Shown one piece after another: positions 34,788 through 44,174 of a stretch of 64,000 nucleotides of DNA (position 1 is its first letter; each line of letters begins with the position of its first letter). The notes beneath the pieces are model-generated. The model saw nothing but the letters and a program-made list of their open reading frames with translations. It had not been told where the DNA came from and ran no database searches. Source of the stretch: Deltaproteobacteria bacterium (GTDB lineage: Bacteria > Myxococcota_A > UBA796 > SXON01); NCBI GenBank assembly GCA_947484175.1, contig CANKOI010000005.1:1-64000 (forward strand), written 5' to 3'. Both the position numbers and the translations under genes were made by a program.

Positions 34788-35751
34788 CCTCCGCCAACCG
34801 CCGGTTGCGCACCACCGCCTCCTCCGGCGTGCGCGCGAGATCGGGGTGCCACCGCTGCACCAAGGCATGCCACGCGGCGCGCACGGCGTCCGCGTCGGCG
34901 TCCTCGGCTACGCCGAGCGTGGCGCGCGCCTCGCGCTGCGCGTCGGCGAGGCCCGGCGGCGGCCGGGCCGGCGAGGCGCCCAGCGCGTCGGCGAGGGCCT
35001 CGATGTAGGCGACGCTCTCGGGGGCCGTCCAGGCCTCCGCCGCGCCGCGCCACAGCCACTCGAGGAGCCCGGCCCGGCCCTCGTCGTCGAGGTGGGGGTC
35101 GAGGCGCGCGGCCACGCGCCCGGGCGCGAGGCGCTCGGGCGCCGCCGCGCGCAGCTCGCGGAGCCAGGCGCGGAGCCAGAGGCGGCCGTCGTCGTCGAGG
35201 GCGAGGCCCTCCGCGAAGCTCTCCCGGATGAAGCGCACGGCGTCGGGCGAGAGCTCGCCCGACGCCCGCGCGGCCGCGACGAGCGCCATCACCGCACGGG
35301 CTGGCCCGCTCCCGCCGAGCCGACGCACCGCATTGGGCGTGCGCACCCGAAACGTGGCTTCGTCTTCCTGACCGGGCCCCGCTCGCAGCCGCACCTGCAC
35401 CGACACCGTCTGCGCTTCCGGCAGGTCGGCGTAGGGCAGGAACACCCGCGGCAGCGCCACCGTCTCGGGGTCGGTATCGGGCGACACCGTGGCGCGATGC
35501 CGCAGTTCGCCGCAGGTGAAGGTGACGCGGACCTCGGCATCGGCGAGTCCGCGGGCGGTAAACACCGGCGTGACGAGCATCCCCGGGCCGGCCTCGCGGA
35601 AGGCGTGCTGGTGCCAATCGAGACGGTGCAGCTCCAGAGCGCGCCTGCCGTCCCCCAAAACATGGCCCACCGTGGCGCCGATCCCCGCCCCCAGCGGACC
35701 CCCCAGCATGCCGCCGATCAGCCCACCAACGAGCTTACCCGACCAAGCCAT
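34753..35751 (-). CDS. DjlA-like J-domain protein
   Basis: The product is 332 residues. The N-terminus after the ATG at 35751 is a glycine-rich membrane-inserting segment (KLVGGLIGGMLGGPLGAGIG), as in DjlA. A TerB-like helical middle with SGELSPDAVRFIRESF follows, and the C-terminus is a J domain with the invariant HPD in RWHPDLA. DjlA-type proteins are membrane-anchored co-chaperones that stimulate DnaK. It additionally carries a beta-rich insert (about residues 55-135) between anchor and TerB-like region that is not in the E. coli protein as I recall it. Its start overlaps the end of queD by 17 bases. Confidence 0.8.
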   Translation of the reverse strand: MAWSGKLVGGLIGGMLGGPLGAGIGATVGHVLGDGRRALELHRLDWHQHAFREAGPGMLVTPVFTARGLADAEVRVTFTCGELRHRATVSPDTDPETVALPRVFLPYADLPEAQTVSVQVRLRAGPGQEDEATFRVRTPNAVRRLGGSGPARAVMALVAAARASGELSPDAVRFIRESFAEGLALDDDGRLWLRAWLRELRAAAPERLAPGRVAARLDPHLDDEGRAGLLEWLWRGAAEAWTAPESVAYIEALADALGASPARPPPGLADAQREARATLGVAEDADADAVRAAWHALVQRWHPDLARTPEEAVVRNRRLAEVNAAARLLRGG

Positions 35752-36190
35752 CCCACTCGGCGCTCCCGTTCGGGGTCTCCCACACCCGCACGCGCACCAC
35801 TCGCACTCCCGTGTCGGCGAGGAGGCGCTGCGCGTGGCCGGCCAGTTCCGCGGCCACGTTCTCGGCCGTGGGAGGGACCGCCATCCAATACACGGGGCGG
35901 CCGTGGCCGGCATTGCTCTGGGCGATGACCGCAACGGCGGGGTCGGGGTCGCCTTCCTGGAGGATCGCGGTGTGGTCCCAGTGGGTGTCGATCCAGGCGC
36001 CCACACGCTCCTTGACCACCCCGAAGTCGATCACGCGCCCGCGATCGTCGAGAGCGTCGGCGTGGCAGGTGATCTCGGCGGCGTAGCGGTGGCCGTGGAA
36101 GGCCGCGCACTTGGATTCGTGGCGAGGGATGCGATGCATCGCGTCCCATTCGAGGCGGCGGGTACAGGTGAGCACGGTCGCCGGTATCAC
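35735..36190 (-). CDS. queD: 6-carboxytetrahydropterin synthase-type enzyme
   Basis: This is a 151-residue enzyme of the 6-pyruvoyl-tetrahydropterin synthase/QueD family, acting early in queuosine synthesis. Zinc ligands are His19 (DAMHR) and His32/His34 (FHGHRY), and the catalytic Cys is C28 in HESKCAAFHG. The DTHWDHTAIL and VWETPNGSAEW segments supply the remaining active-site His and Glu. The usual length is 120-150. A divergent pterin enzyme of the same fold cannot be ruled out because no queC or queE lies nearby. Confidence 0.87.
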   Translation of the reverse strand: MIPATVLTCTRRLEWDAMHRIPRHESKCAAFHGHRYAAEITCHADALDDRGRVIDFGVVKERVGAWIDTHWDHTAILQEGDPDPAVAVIAQSNAGHGRPVYWMAVPPTAENVAAELAGHAQRLLADTGVRVVRVRVWETPNGSAEWDGLVG

Positions 36191-36203
36191 GGGAGGACGC
36201 GCG

Positions 36204-38044
36204 CTACCCTGCGCCGACGGCCGGGTCGGTGACGCACAACGGGAGCACCAGCGAGCCGTAGTACCAGGTCAGGAGACCGATGATTGCGTAGGGCGCCGCC
36301 TCCAATCCCCCGGCGGGGAGCCGAGTGGGGATTTCCTCGAACGCCGCGATGCAAGAGGCGCTCTCGGTGTCGCGGGCCCGAGAGGGGGCGGTCTGCACCC
36401 ACTTCACGGCGTCGGCGCCGGTGGCGAAGCGGGCGGGAGTGCTCAGGAGGCAGCCCATGTCGCGCAAGGGGGCCAGAGTCGAGCGGGCGTACGCGGCGCT
36501 CCCCTTGGTGGCGGAGGCGTAGGCCTTGAGGAACTCTAGGGGCTGCTTGCAGTCGGGGTCGGCTACCGCAACGCGTTGGGGGTCGGCGGCGGCCACAGCG
36601 TCGAGAGCCGCACGGAGGGTGGTGGGGGTGAAGGCCAGACGGGAGACCCGCTCGCGCTCGACGGCGAGGCCCATTCCTGCGAGCTGCCTCGCCTGGCTCT
36701 CGGCCCAGGCGCGGGCGGTGCCGCCCCCCGTCGCCTTCAGCGTCGTTTCGTCGTCGTAGGCCGACACCAGCGCCGCAATCCGGGCCGCCATCGCGGCGTC
36801 GATGCCTGTCCCACGCGCCCGGATCGCCAGCGCCGACCACTCGAGCCGCCCGGAGAGCATCGCCGGGTAGTCAAAGGGGCGCTCGTCGCCCACCTTGTGC
36901 CGGGTGACAGCTTCACGGAGGGCGGCCAGTTCGGTGAGCTGCTCGGGCACGCTCATGCAGGTGGTCATCGCCGTGAGCAGGTCGGGCGACGAAGGTACGT
37001 CGAGGAGCATGGTGGGAAAGTCGTAGAACCAGCGGCCCACCGAGCTGAACAGGCCCGCGCCCTTGGACTGGATGCGGAACTCGGCGTCGCGGTGGCCGCC
37101 CGGGTCGGCCTTGGGGTCGGGGGCGTAGCCTACGCTTACGGCCAAGGCGGTGGCATCCTTCCAGAGCTGCCCGTACGCCTCCTTGCCGCCCGGGAACTTC
37201 CAGCCCACCACGTCGAGGTGGCGGCGCATCTCGGCGTAGCGTTCGCAGGCTTGGCCCTGTTCGTGGAGAACGAGGAGCCGCAGGAGGAAGGCGGCGCGGG
37301 CTTTCCGGTCGGGGGGCGAGGAGGGCTCCGGGAGCAAGGTCAGGAGCTGGTCGAGCTTCTCGGCGCGTTTGGCGGACTGTTTCTGCTGGCGGTCGCGGGC
37401 GGCGCGGTCGAGCGACTTCCGGAGGCCAAAGAGCGACTCGGCGGCGAGCGTGAACGCGGGGTCCGCAGCCAGCGCCTGGCCGTAGGCGGCCTGCGCCTCG
37501 GGGAGCTTGCCGGCGCTCTCCTTGGCGAGCCCTTCGCCGTAGGCGGCGAAGGCATCGAACGTGCGGGTGGGGGCGGTGGCGAGGATGCGCGCTAAGGCGT
37601 CGTCGGCCAGCTTCACTTCCAGGCCGTCGAGCAGTCCCGAAACCAGCCGCTTCTCCACATCCACAAAGGCCGCGACGGTGCCTTGAGCGTCGGCCGCGCG
37701 CACCACGGTGCCCGACTCCACCTTCACGAGGCGGGCATCCAACAAGAACTGCTCGCCCACCACGCTGTATCCGCCGACCACCACGAACTCGGCGCCCAGC
37801 CCCTTCCCGAACTTCTGGGCGGTGGCGGCGTCGAGAAAGGCGGACTCCGCGAGGTTCAGCTCGGCGGTGAGGGCATCGAGCTGGGAGCGCTCCACCAGCG
37901 TGAGGCCGGGGGCGTTGCTCAAGTCGGTGGTGAGCATCCCGGAGAGGGCGCGCCCGAGGCCCTCGTAGGCCGTGCCGCCGGCGCCCTGCTGAGCGGGAGC
38001 ACCGCCACGGTGGAGGCCAGCGCGGCGGAGAGGAGGAGCACCAT
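36204..38044 (-). CDS. CsgG-like secreted protein, apparently frameshifted near its N-terminus
   Basis: The main frame runs from about 37991 down to the TGA at 36204 (595 residues), opening QQGAGGTAYEGLGRALSGM then TTDLSNAPGLTLVERSQLDA, a CsgG/FlgO-like start in which a protein binds low-abundance transcript or signal is not implied; the family usually shows a secreted lipid- or membrane-associated subunit. The expected secretion signal, MVLLLSAALA then STVAVLPL, is encoded from an ATG at 38044 but in a frame offset by one base, meeting the main frame at 37991. One base appears missing there. Without the signal the first ATG is 37937. The C-terminal two thirds hold TPR-like helices (KLPEAQAAYGQALAADP) and a Cys-containing region. 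It may be a pseudogene or an assembly error. Confidence 0.65.
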
Positions 38045-38092
38045 GGGCGCGGCCTATCTCGCTAGCCCGGCGACAGAATCCGCAAGGGGGAG

Positions 38093-39763
38093 CTACTGCC
38101 CCATCACATCGGTGCTCAGCACCCCCCGCCACTCCGCGCCCCGCTCGGTGCTGGCCACGTCGAGCGTGAGCGAGCCGCCCGCTAAGTAGGCCGCCGTCTG
38201 CCACTGGCCTCCGGTGTCGGGCGAGAGGTACAAGAGCGCCGCCGTGGCCGACCGGCCGTCGATGGGGAGCACCGCGCCGTCCTCCACGAGGTTCGCGTCG
38301 AAGGTCACGTAGGGGGCAATCCACGTCTCCGGGGCGATCTCGCTGATGGTGAGCCAGAGCGCGGTGGTGTCGTCGGCGTAGCCGGCGGTGACGCCGTCCT
38401 GGCTCGACGGATAGGCCACACCGTCGATCTCGTAGGCCACCTCGGCCTCTCCACCGCCGAAAACGTCGCCGTTGGGGTAGGTGCCCCACGTCGTGGCGAA
38501 CTCCACCCACACCGTTCCGGCGGGGCGCCAACAGATGCTCCCGCGCAGGGGAAGCTGTTCGAAACGGCCGCCGATGTTGGCGCGCAGGTCGGCCTCCTTG
38601 GTGGCCAGCACCTCCCGCGTTTCCGCCATCCCCGCCCGCATCTCCGCCGTGTCCACCCGCTTCACCAACGTGGCCCATTCCTCCGCCTGCGCCACCCGCT
38701 CGTCGCCGTTCCAAGCCTCGTCAAGCAGGCGCTCCACCTCCGCGAGGTACCGCGCTTCGCCTTCCTCGGTGGCCCAGATGCGCGACGACAGCTCGCTGGA
38801 GGTGACGATCCACGGCGGCCGACCGTAGCCGAAGGGGGTGCGTGAATCGAAGGCCGAGTCGGGACCGCTAGCCATGAACCGAGCGAGGCCCGTGTGGGGA
38901 TCGGTGTAAACGTAGAAGTTGTTGGTGTTGCCGTTGTAGCCGTCCCAATGACCGGCGATCGACTCGGCGGCCCAGAAGGTGATGAAGGCGTCGAGGTCGA
39001 GGACGGGTCGCAGGCGCGCGAGCAATCCGTCGTCGTCGCCGTCGAGCGCCGCCGCGATGGCCGCGATCGCCGTGCCGTCGGAGGAGTCCGTCTCAAACTC
39101 AAAGGTCACGAGCAGCTCGTCATTGAAGTCGGAGAGCGCGCCCTCGTACATCTCGGCCGGTCGGGCACCCAACTGTCGGCCCACCAGCTCCTCGTCGAGC
39201 GTCTCGGTGTGGGCGTACACTCCAAGGTCCTCGCCGTTGACCACGACGTGCACCAGCGCGCACCGGGGCGCCACCAGCCCAGCATCCGCGAACCACTGGT
39301 GAGCGAGGCAGGTGCGCAGGCGGCCCGGGTCCTGGTTTCCATTGTTGAAGGTTAGCTTTTCGAGCCCGTGAAAGCGCTGGTCGGGCACTTCGCGGTCCAC
39401 GTCGAGCTTCAGGCTGGGCCGGGTGTCGCTGAGCGAACCGAAGAAGCCCTTCTTTCGCACGCCGACGGCGCCGAGCTCCTCCCCGTCAAACGTGGCCTCG
39501 GCCGAGAACCAGTCGTACGGGCTGCCCCAGGGCCCGGTGAGGCAGTCGTCTCCCAGCAGATCGTAGATCGTCCGTTCTTGCTGCCGCAGCACCTCCCAGT
39601 CCTCGGGTGCGACCGTGACCTCCAGCTCGTGCAACACATCGACATCGAAGAGCACGTCGGCCTCGGCGCCGCCGGAGATTTCGGGCGCGCCCGCCGAGTC
39701 GCCGGGAGCGGCGTCGGAGGCCTCGGGGGAGCAGGCCAGAGCGAGAGGGAGCAGGGTGTACAC
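38093..39763 (-). CDS. CotH-family lipoprotein
   Basis: The GTG at 39763 gives 556 residues opening MYTLLPLALAC, a lipobox (ALA-Cys11). The CotH kinase-like domain spans about residues 40-390, with VRKKGFFGS, SLKLDVDRE, HGLEKLTFNN and CLAHQWFADAG near its start and GYNGNTNNFYVYTDP in the catalytic-like core. CotH proteins include spore-coat protein kinases, and Myxococcota often have several as surface lipoproteins. The C-terminal 150 residues form a separate Ig-like beta domain (TVWVEFATTWGTYPNGD). It begins 8 bases after the SDR gene ends, so both lie in the lnt-to-djlA run. Confidence 0.82.
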   Translation of the reverse strand: MYTLLPLALACSPEASDAAPGDSAGAPEISGGAEADVLFDVDVLHELEVTVAPEDWEVLRQQERTIYDLLGDDCLTGPWGSPYDWFSAEATFDGEELGAVGVRKKGFFGSLSDTRPSLKLDVDREVPDQRFHGLEKLTFNNGNQDPGRLRTCLAHQWFADAGLVAPRCALVHVVVNGEDLGVYAHTETLDEELVGRQLGARPAEMYEGALSDFNDELLVTFEFETDSSDGTAIAAIAAALDGDDDGLLARLRPVLDLDAFITFWAAESIAGHWDGYNGNTNNFYVYTDPHTGLARFMASGPDSAFDSRTPFGYGRPPWIVTSSELSSRIWATEEGEARYLAEVERLLDEAWNGDERVAQAEEWATLVKRVDTAEMRAGMAETREVLATKEADLRANIGGRFEQLPLRGSICWRPAGTVWVEFATTWGTYPNGDVFGGGEAEVAYEIDGVAYPSSQDGVTAGYADDTTALWLTISEIAPETWIAPYVTFDANLVEDGAVLPIDGRSATAALLYLSPDTGGQWQTAAYLAGGSLTLDVASTERGAEWRGVLSTDVMGQ

Positions 39764-39771
39764 GCTCGTGC

Positions 39772-40617
39772 CTACCGACCGTTCCGCGTGGACCAGCCCG
39801 GATCCACCAGCTCGATCGACATGGGCGTGGGCTCCCGGTCAGGATCGCAGCGGTAACGGGCGAGATCGGTGACTCCCGCCTCCGCGAGCACCTCCTCGTC
39901 GAGCCAGGCGCGGAACCGGTTGTGGCGGGGGTCTCGTTTGAGGAGGAGCACGGTAGCGTCCGCGAGGATGTCCGGCGTGCGCCAGTCGGCCACGCTGCCC
40001 ATGCCGAGGTTCTCGGTGGCGGCGGTACGGATGCCCGTGACGGGCCACAACGCGGAGGCGCTCACGCCCGTGTCGGCCTCTTCCGCGTCGATCGCCATCG
40101 CCAGCGCCGTCATCCCCCACTTCGACACGAGGTAGGGCGCCTTGCCGGGGAGCGCGCCCAGGACGATCGGCGGAGACATCATCAGGATGTGCCCCCCCCC
40201 GCGCTTCCGCATCTCGGGGATGGCTGCGTGGCTCAGCGCGAAGGCCGCGCGCATGTTCACGCCAAACACGAGGTCAAAACGCTTCACCGACCAGTCGGCG
40301 ACGGGACCCCAGAAGATCGCCCCCGCGTTGTTCACGAGAATGTCGATGCCCCCGAAGCGCGTGAGGGTCTCCTCTACGAGGCGGCTGCACGCCTGGCTGT
40401 CTCGTGCGTCGAACGCCACGACGTGCGCCTCTCCGCCGGCCGCCTCCACTTCACGGGCGGTGTCGAGGAGCGTTCCCGGCAGTCGGGGGTCCGGCTGGAT
40501 GGTTTTGGCCGCCAACACCAGCCGGCACCCCTCTCGGGCCAGCGCCACCGCACACGAAGCGCCCACGCCGCGGCTGGCGCCGGTCAGGAGCACCACCTTG
40601 TCCTTCAGCGACCACAT
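39772..40617 (-). CDS. short-chain dehydrogenase (HSDL2-like)
   Basis: The product is 281 residues. The NAD(P)-binding TGASRGVG (residues 13-20), NNAG near residue 96, and the YLVSK catalytic pair with an upstream Ser in MMSPP define a classical SDR. The phrase AAKTIQPDPRLPGTLLDTAR after strand 2 is characteristic of the HSDL2 subgroup, which in animals is a peroxisomal enzyme tied to fatty-acid metabolism; the substrate here is unknown. It starts 16 bases after lnt. Confidence 0.88.
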   Translation of the reverse strand: MWSLKDKVVLLTGASRGVGASCAVALAREGCRLVLAAKTIQPDPRLPGTLLDTAREVEAAGGEAHVVAFDARDSQACSRLVEETLTRFGGIDILVNNAGAIFWGPVADWSVKRFDLVFGVNMRAAFALSHAAIPEMRKRGGGHILMMSPPIVLGALPGKAPYLVSKWGMTALAMAIDAEEADTGVSASALWPVTGIRTAATENLGMGSVADWRTPDILADATVLLLKRDPRHNRFRAWLDEEVLAEAGVTDLARYRCDPDREPTPMSIELVDPGWSTRNGR

Positions 40618-40633
40618 CGCACACCCCGCAAGA

Positions 40634-42166
40634 CTACCTATGCTCCCGCGGGCGTAGCAGGAGGAGCAGCGCCACTACGAGTGATGAAATCCACCCGACC
40701 GCGTCACCCACCCGCTCGTAGAGGGTGCCCCCCTGCAGGAGTCGCACGTGGACGATGCGGTCCTCCGCAACGAACAGCCCGCCCAGCTGCGTGGCCGTGC
40801 CGGTAGCGTCCACCACGCCGGACGGGCCGCTGTTGGTGGCGCGCACGAGGAAACGACGGTGCTCGATGGCGCGCAGCCGGGCCTCGGCTTGGTGAATCCA
40901 CGGCTCGGCGCTGTCTCCAAACCAGGCGTCGTTCGTGAGGTTCACCAGCAGGTCGGGCTGAGAGGCGGCCACCTGCTCGTTCACGAAGCCCGCCAAGATG
41001 TCCTCGTAGCAGACCAGCGCCTGAACTCGGTGGCCGTCCCACTCCAAGGGTTGGGGGCCGACCCCCGGCGTGTACCTGCCCCCACGCACCAACCCGCTCG
41101 CCCACGCGGGGAGGATTTCGGAGAACGGCGTGTACTCGCCGAACACCAACAGCCGGTGTTTGTCGTAGCGGCCCAAGATGGAGCCATCGCGAGCGGCGAG
41201 CATCACCGAGTTGTGCCGAACCTTTGGCGCACCCTCCGTCGCGCCCAACCTCCACGTTCGCACGCCGAAGATCGTGGGGATGCCCAGTGAGCCCGTCACC
41301 TGCTCCGGAATGGTTTTTTGGTAAGTCAGGTCGTTGTAGGAGGTGTGGATCGCGGTTTCAGGCCACACCACGAGCTCGGCGCCGGCAGCGGCGAGCGCTC
41401 GCGTCGAGGCTTGGAGATCGGACACCGCGGCGTCTCCACCAGTACGGACATTGGGCTGAACGAGGCCGACTCGCAGCTCGGGAGCGCCCGCCTGCCGCTC
41501 CGTGATCTGCCCCATCCGGATGACACCCCAACCCGCCGCGAGAGCAGGCAGCATCAGGCCCACGCCCACCACGGCCGCGGAGGGAGAACGCCCCTCTGCA
41601 CGCGACCGCCACAGCTCCCCGAGGGCAAGACTGGGCCCGAGGATCAGGAGGTCGACGAGGAGGGGACCGCCGAGCTCGGCCGACTGCAGGAGGGCGCCGT
41701 TGTCGCCCATCGCCGTGGCGAGGTTCCAGGTGAAGATGAGCGGGAACAGCCACTCGAGGGCCAGCACCGACACGGCAAACGTAGGCGCCGCGGGCCAGCC
41801 CCGCCCTTCGGCGCGGACCGCGAGGGCGGTTGCCAAACCGAGGCGGAGACCGTGCCACGCGCTGAGCAGCAGCAGCCCGAGGATGGCGAGCGGCAACGGC
41901 AGTCCGCCAAACGCACGCAGAGTGCCCACCAGCCAGGAAAATACGAGGGTGCTCGACAAGAAGAGAGAGGTCCATCCAAGCAGAAGCGCGCGAGCGGGTG
42001 TCTGCCCGGCGAGGGCTCGGTAGAGCGGGGCGAACGCCACCAGAGTGCACGGCCACCAGCCCACAGGCGGAAATCCCGGCACGAAAAGCAGTCCGGAGAG
42101 GGCCGAGAGGGCGAGCGCGGAGCGGAGCGGCAGCGGCTGCAACGAAGGCACCGACGCGTTTAGCAT
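40634..42166 (-). CDS. lnt: apolipoprotein N-acyltransferase
   Basis: Lnt adds the third acyl chain to the N-terminal Cys of outer-membrane lipoproteins. The product is 510 residues: about eight membrane helices (residues 15-215), then a nitrilase-type periplasmic domain with the triad E270 (VVWPETA), K336 (YDKHRLL) and C387 (ALVCYEDI). These positions are within a few residues of the E. coli triad. The many lipoproteins in this window are its natural substrates. It probably heads the minus-strand run down to 34753. Confidence 0.95.
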   Translation of the reverse strand: MLNASVPSLQPLPLRSALALSALSGLLFVPGFPPVGWWPCTLVAFAPLYRALAGQTPARALLLGWTSLFLSSTLVFSWLVGTLRAFGGLPLPLAILGLLLLSAWHGLRLGLATALAVRAEGRGWPAAPTFAVSVLALEWLFPLIFTWNLATAMGDNGALLQSAELGGPLLVDLLILGPSLALGELWRSRAEGRSPSAAVVGVGLMLPALAAGWGVIRMGQITERQAGAPELRVGLVQPNVRTGGDAAVSDLQASTRALAAAGAELVVWPETAIHTSYNDLTYQKTIPEQVTGSLGIPTIFGVRTWRLGATEGAPKVRHNSVMLAARDGSILGRYDKHRLLVFGEYTPFSEILPAWASGLVRGGRYTPGVGPQPLEWDGHRVQALVCYEDILAGFVNEQVAASQPDLLVNLTNDAWFGDSAEPWIHQAEARLRAIEHRRFLVRATNSGPSGVVDATGTATQLGGLFVAEDRIVHVRLLQGGTLYERVGDAVGWISSLVVALLLLLRPREHR

Positions 42167-42233
42167 CCACGCTCGGCCTTTTCATTGACAAGCTGGCCGC
42201 AGGTGGGCACGTTCGGGCCCCTGCGGACCCCCC

Positions 42234-43391
42234 ATGCACGTGCTCGACATTCTGAAGGAGCGTGGCTTCTTCAACCAGTGTACCGACGAGGAGGGGCTTC
42301 GCGCCCACCTCGACACGCCGCGCACGTTCTACATCGGGTTCGATCCCACCGCCGACTCGCTGCACGTGGGCAGCCTCGTTCAGCTCATGGCGATGGCGTG
42401 GCTCGCACGGGCCGGGCACCGGGCCATCGCCGTAGTCGGCGGCGGCACCGCGAAGGTGGGAGACCCTAGCGGGCGCGACAGCACCCGCGACATCCTCGAC
42501 GCCGAGCGCCTCCGGGCCAACAAGGAAGGCATCTCCAAGCAGATCGCGCGTTTCTGCGACGGAAAGCTCGTAGACAACGCCGATTGGCTCGACGGGCTTG
42601 GCTACATCGAGGTGCTACGCACGATCGGGCGACATTTTTCCGTGAACGACATGCTTCGCGCCGAGAGCGTGCGTCAACGTCTGGAGCGGCAGCAGGGGCT
42701 CTCGTTCATCGAGTTCAACTACGTACTCCTGCAAAGCTACGACTACCTCGAACTGTACCGGCGCGAAGGCTGCACCTTGCAGGTGGGCGGGGGCGACCAG
42801 TGGTACAACATCGTGTCGGGAATGGACCTGATCCGCCGCCTCGAAGGTGGACAGTCCTTTGGCCTCACGACCCCGCTCTTGACGACGGCCAGCGGCGCCA
42901 AGATGGGGAAGACCGCCGCGGGTGCGGTGTGGCTCAGCGCCGAGCGCGTGTCGGCCTACGACTACTTCCAGTACTGGATCAACGTGGACGACCGAGACGT
43001 TCCGCGCTTCCTGCGGCTGTTCACCTTCTTGCCCATCGAAGACTGCAACATGGGGGACATCCGCCAGGCGAAACGAACGCTGGCCATCGAAGCCACGGCG
43101 GTGGTGCACGGGCGAGCGGCGGCCGAGGCGGCCGACGAGGCGGCCAAGGCGGCCTTCGCGGGGGGCGTGAGCGATGACATGCCCACCGTCACGGTCACCT
43201 TTCCGGTGGGGGTCCTCGCCGCTCTGGTCGCTTCGGGCGCGGCCGCCAGCAACAGCGAGGCGAGGAGGATGGTCGAAGGCAACGCGGTCCGTTTCGGAGA
43301 GGAGCGGATCAGCGATCCCAAAGCTCAGCTCGCGGGGCCCGGCGTGTTGTGGGCCGGAAAGAAAAAACCGTTCCGACTCGAGCCGGCCTGA
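42234..43391 (+). CDS. tyrS: tyrosyl-tRNA synthetase
   Basis: This class I synthetase (385 residues) charges tRNA-Tyr. The HIGH-type motif is LHVGS (residues 43-47), GFDPTADSLHVG precedes it, and the KMSKS-type motif is AKMGKT (about 222-227), the KMGKT variant of many bacterial TyrS. IEFNYVLLQSYDY and GGGDQWYNI supply tyrosine-binding residues. An S4 RNA-binding domain is at the C-terminus (SNSEARRMVEGNAVRFG). The stop overlaps the next ATG as TGATG. A TTGACA at 42185-42190 lies upstream without a convincing -10. Confidence 0.96.
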   Translation: MHVLDILKERGFFNQCTDEEGLRAHLDTPRTFYIGFDPTADSLHVGSLVQLMAMAWLARAGHRAIAVVGGGTAKVGDPSGRDSTRDILDAERLRANKEGISKQIARFCDGKLVDNADWLDGLGYIEVLRTIGRHFSVNDMLRAESVRQRLERQQGLSFIEFNYVLLQSYDYLELYRREGCTLQVGGGDQWYNIVSGMDLIRRLEGGQSFGLTTPLLTTASGAKMGKTAAGAVWLSAERVSAYDYFQYWINVDDRDVPRFLRLFTFLPIEDCNMGDIRQAKRTLAIEATAVVHGRAAAEAADEAAKAAFAGGVSDDMPTVTVTFPVGVLAALVASGAAASNSEARRMVEGNAVRFGEERISDPKAQLAGPGVLWAGKKKPFRLEPA

Positions 43392-44116
43392 TGCCTCCGC
43401 AGCGGCGTGAAGATGCCCTCTTCGCGTGGTTCGAGAAGCTCCACGGGCCCACCTGGGGGAGTGTGCTGGACTCCGGCACGGGCGACCACTCGCTCGCTTG
43501 GCTGCACAGCCTCGCGCCCCGCGAGCTCACCGCCGTAACCGTGGAGAACTGGCGCCTTCCTTCGCTGAGTACCCTCGCTCCCGGCGTGCGGGTGGTGCTG
43601 GGCCAGTGGACCGACCCGGCCCTCCTCGCCGGGGAGAAGTTCGACGTGGTGCTCGCCGACTACGTGCTCGGCGCCATCGATGGCCACGCCCCCTATTTTC
43701 AGTACGGCTTCCTCGAGCGCATCCGGCCCCACGTCGCCGACCGCCTCTACCTCGTCGGTCTGGAGCCCCCGCCCCGCGATGGCAGCGTGCTCGACGAGGT
43801 GTGCCGCCTCCGCGATGCCGCCATCCTGCTCGCCGGGCATCGCTGCTACCGCGAGTACCCCCGCGAGCTGGTGCTCTCCTGGCTCGACCGCGCGGGGTTC
43901 GATCTGATCGACTCCAGCAGCTTCGCCAACCGGCTCGGCGAGCGCTTCGTGAATGGCCAGCTCGATGTTGCGGTGCGCAAGCTCCCCCACTTCCGCGACC
44001 GAGCAGTGGCGGCCGCCTTCGAGGCCCACATCGCCGAGTTGCGCACCCGCGCGCTGGATGCCGTGCCCATGGCGTGGGGCTCGGACTGGGTCATCGCGGC
44101 CAAGGTTCGAGCGTAG
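43391..44116 (+). CDS. class I SAM-dependent methyltransferase-like protein
   Basis: The ATG at 43391, coupled to tyrS, begins 241 residues. VLDSGTGDHSLAWL (about residues 25-38) is the glycine-rich SAM loop, followed by LTAVTVENWRLPS and FDVVLADYVLGAIDG (motif IV). The second half has the methyltransferase C-terminal strands and VIAAKVRA at the end. The substrate is unknown, and the segment after motif I is unusually short, so an inactive homologue is possible. Confidence 0.75.
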   Translation: MPPQRREDALFAWFEKLHGPTWGSVLDSGTGDHSLAWLHSLAPRELTAVTVENWRLPSLSTLAPGVRVVLGQWTDPALLAGEKFDVVLADYVLGAIDGHAPYFQYGFLERIRPHVADRLYLVGLEPPPRDGSVLDEVCRLRDAAILLAGHRCYREYPRELVLSWLDRAGFDLIDSSSFANRLGERFVNGQLDVAVRKLPHFRDRAVAAAFEAHIAELRTRALDAVPMAWGSDWVIAAKVRA

Positions 44117-44130
44117 GCGCCAGCGGCACC

Positions 44131-44166
44131 GGCGCGGCGTCCTGCGCGGCGAACCGCAGCGAGGTC
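44131..44166 (+). repeat. 36-bp interspersed repeat, copy A
   Basis: Bases 44131-44166 match the reverse complement of 55215-55250 at 32 of 36 positions, including the uninterrupted core CCTGCGCGGCGAACCGC. Both copies lie between convergent genes. Here the potential hairpin has 7-base arms with one central G-G mismatch around TCCTG. It could act as a transcription end or be a REP-like element. Confidence 0.6.
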
Positions 44167-44174
44167 AGTCGCTC

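Noticed and set aside
42185-42190. TTGACA upstream of tyrS as a promoter
   Set aside because: At 17 bases downstream the sequence is CACGTT, too far from a -10 consensus; kept only as a remark.
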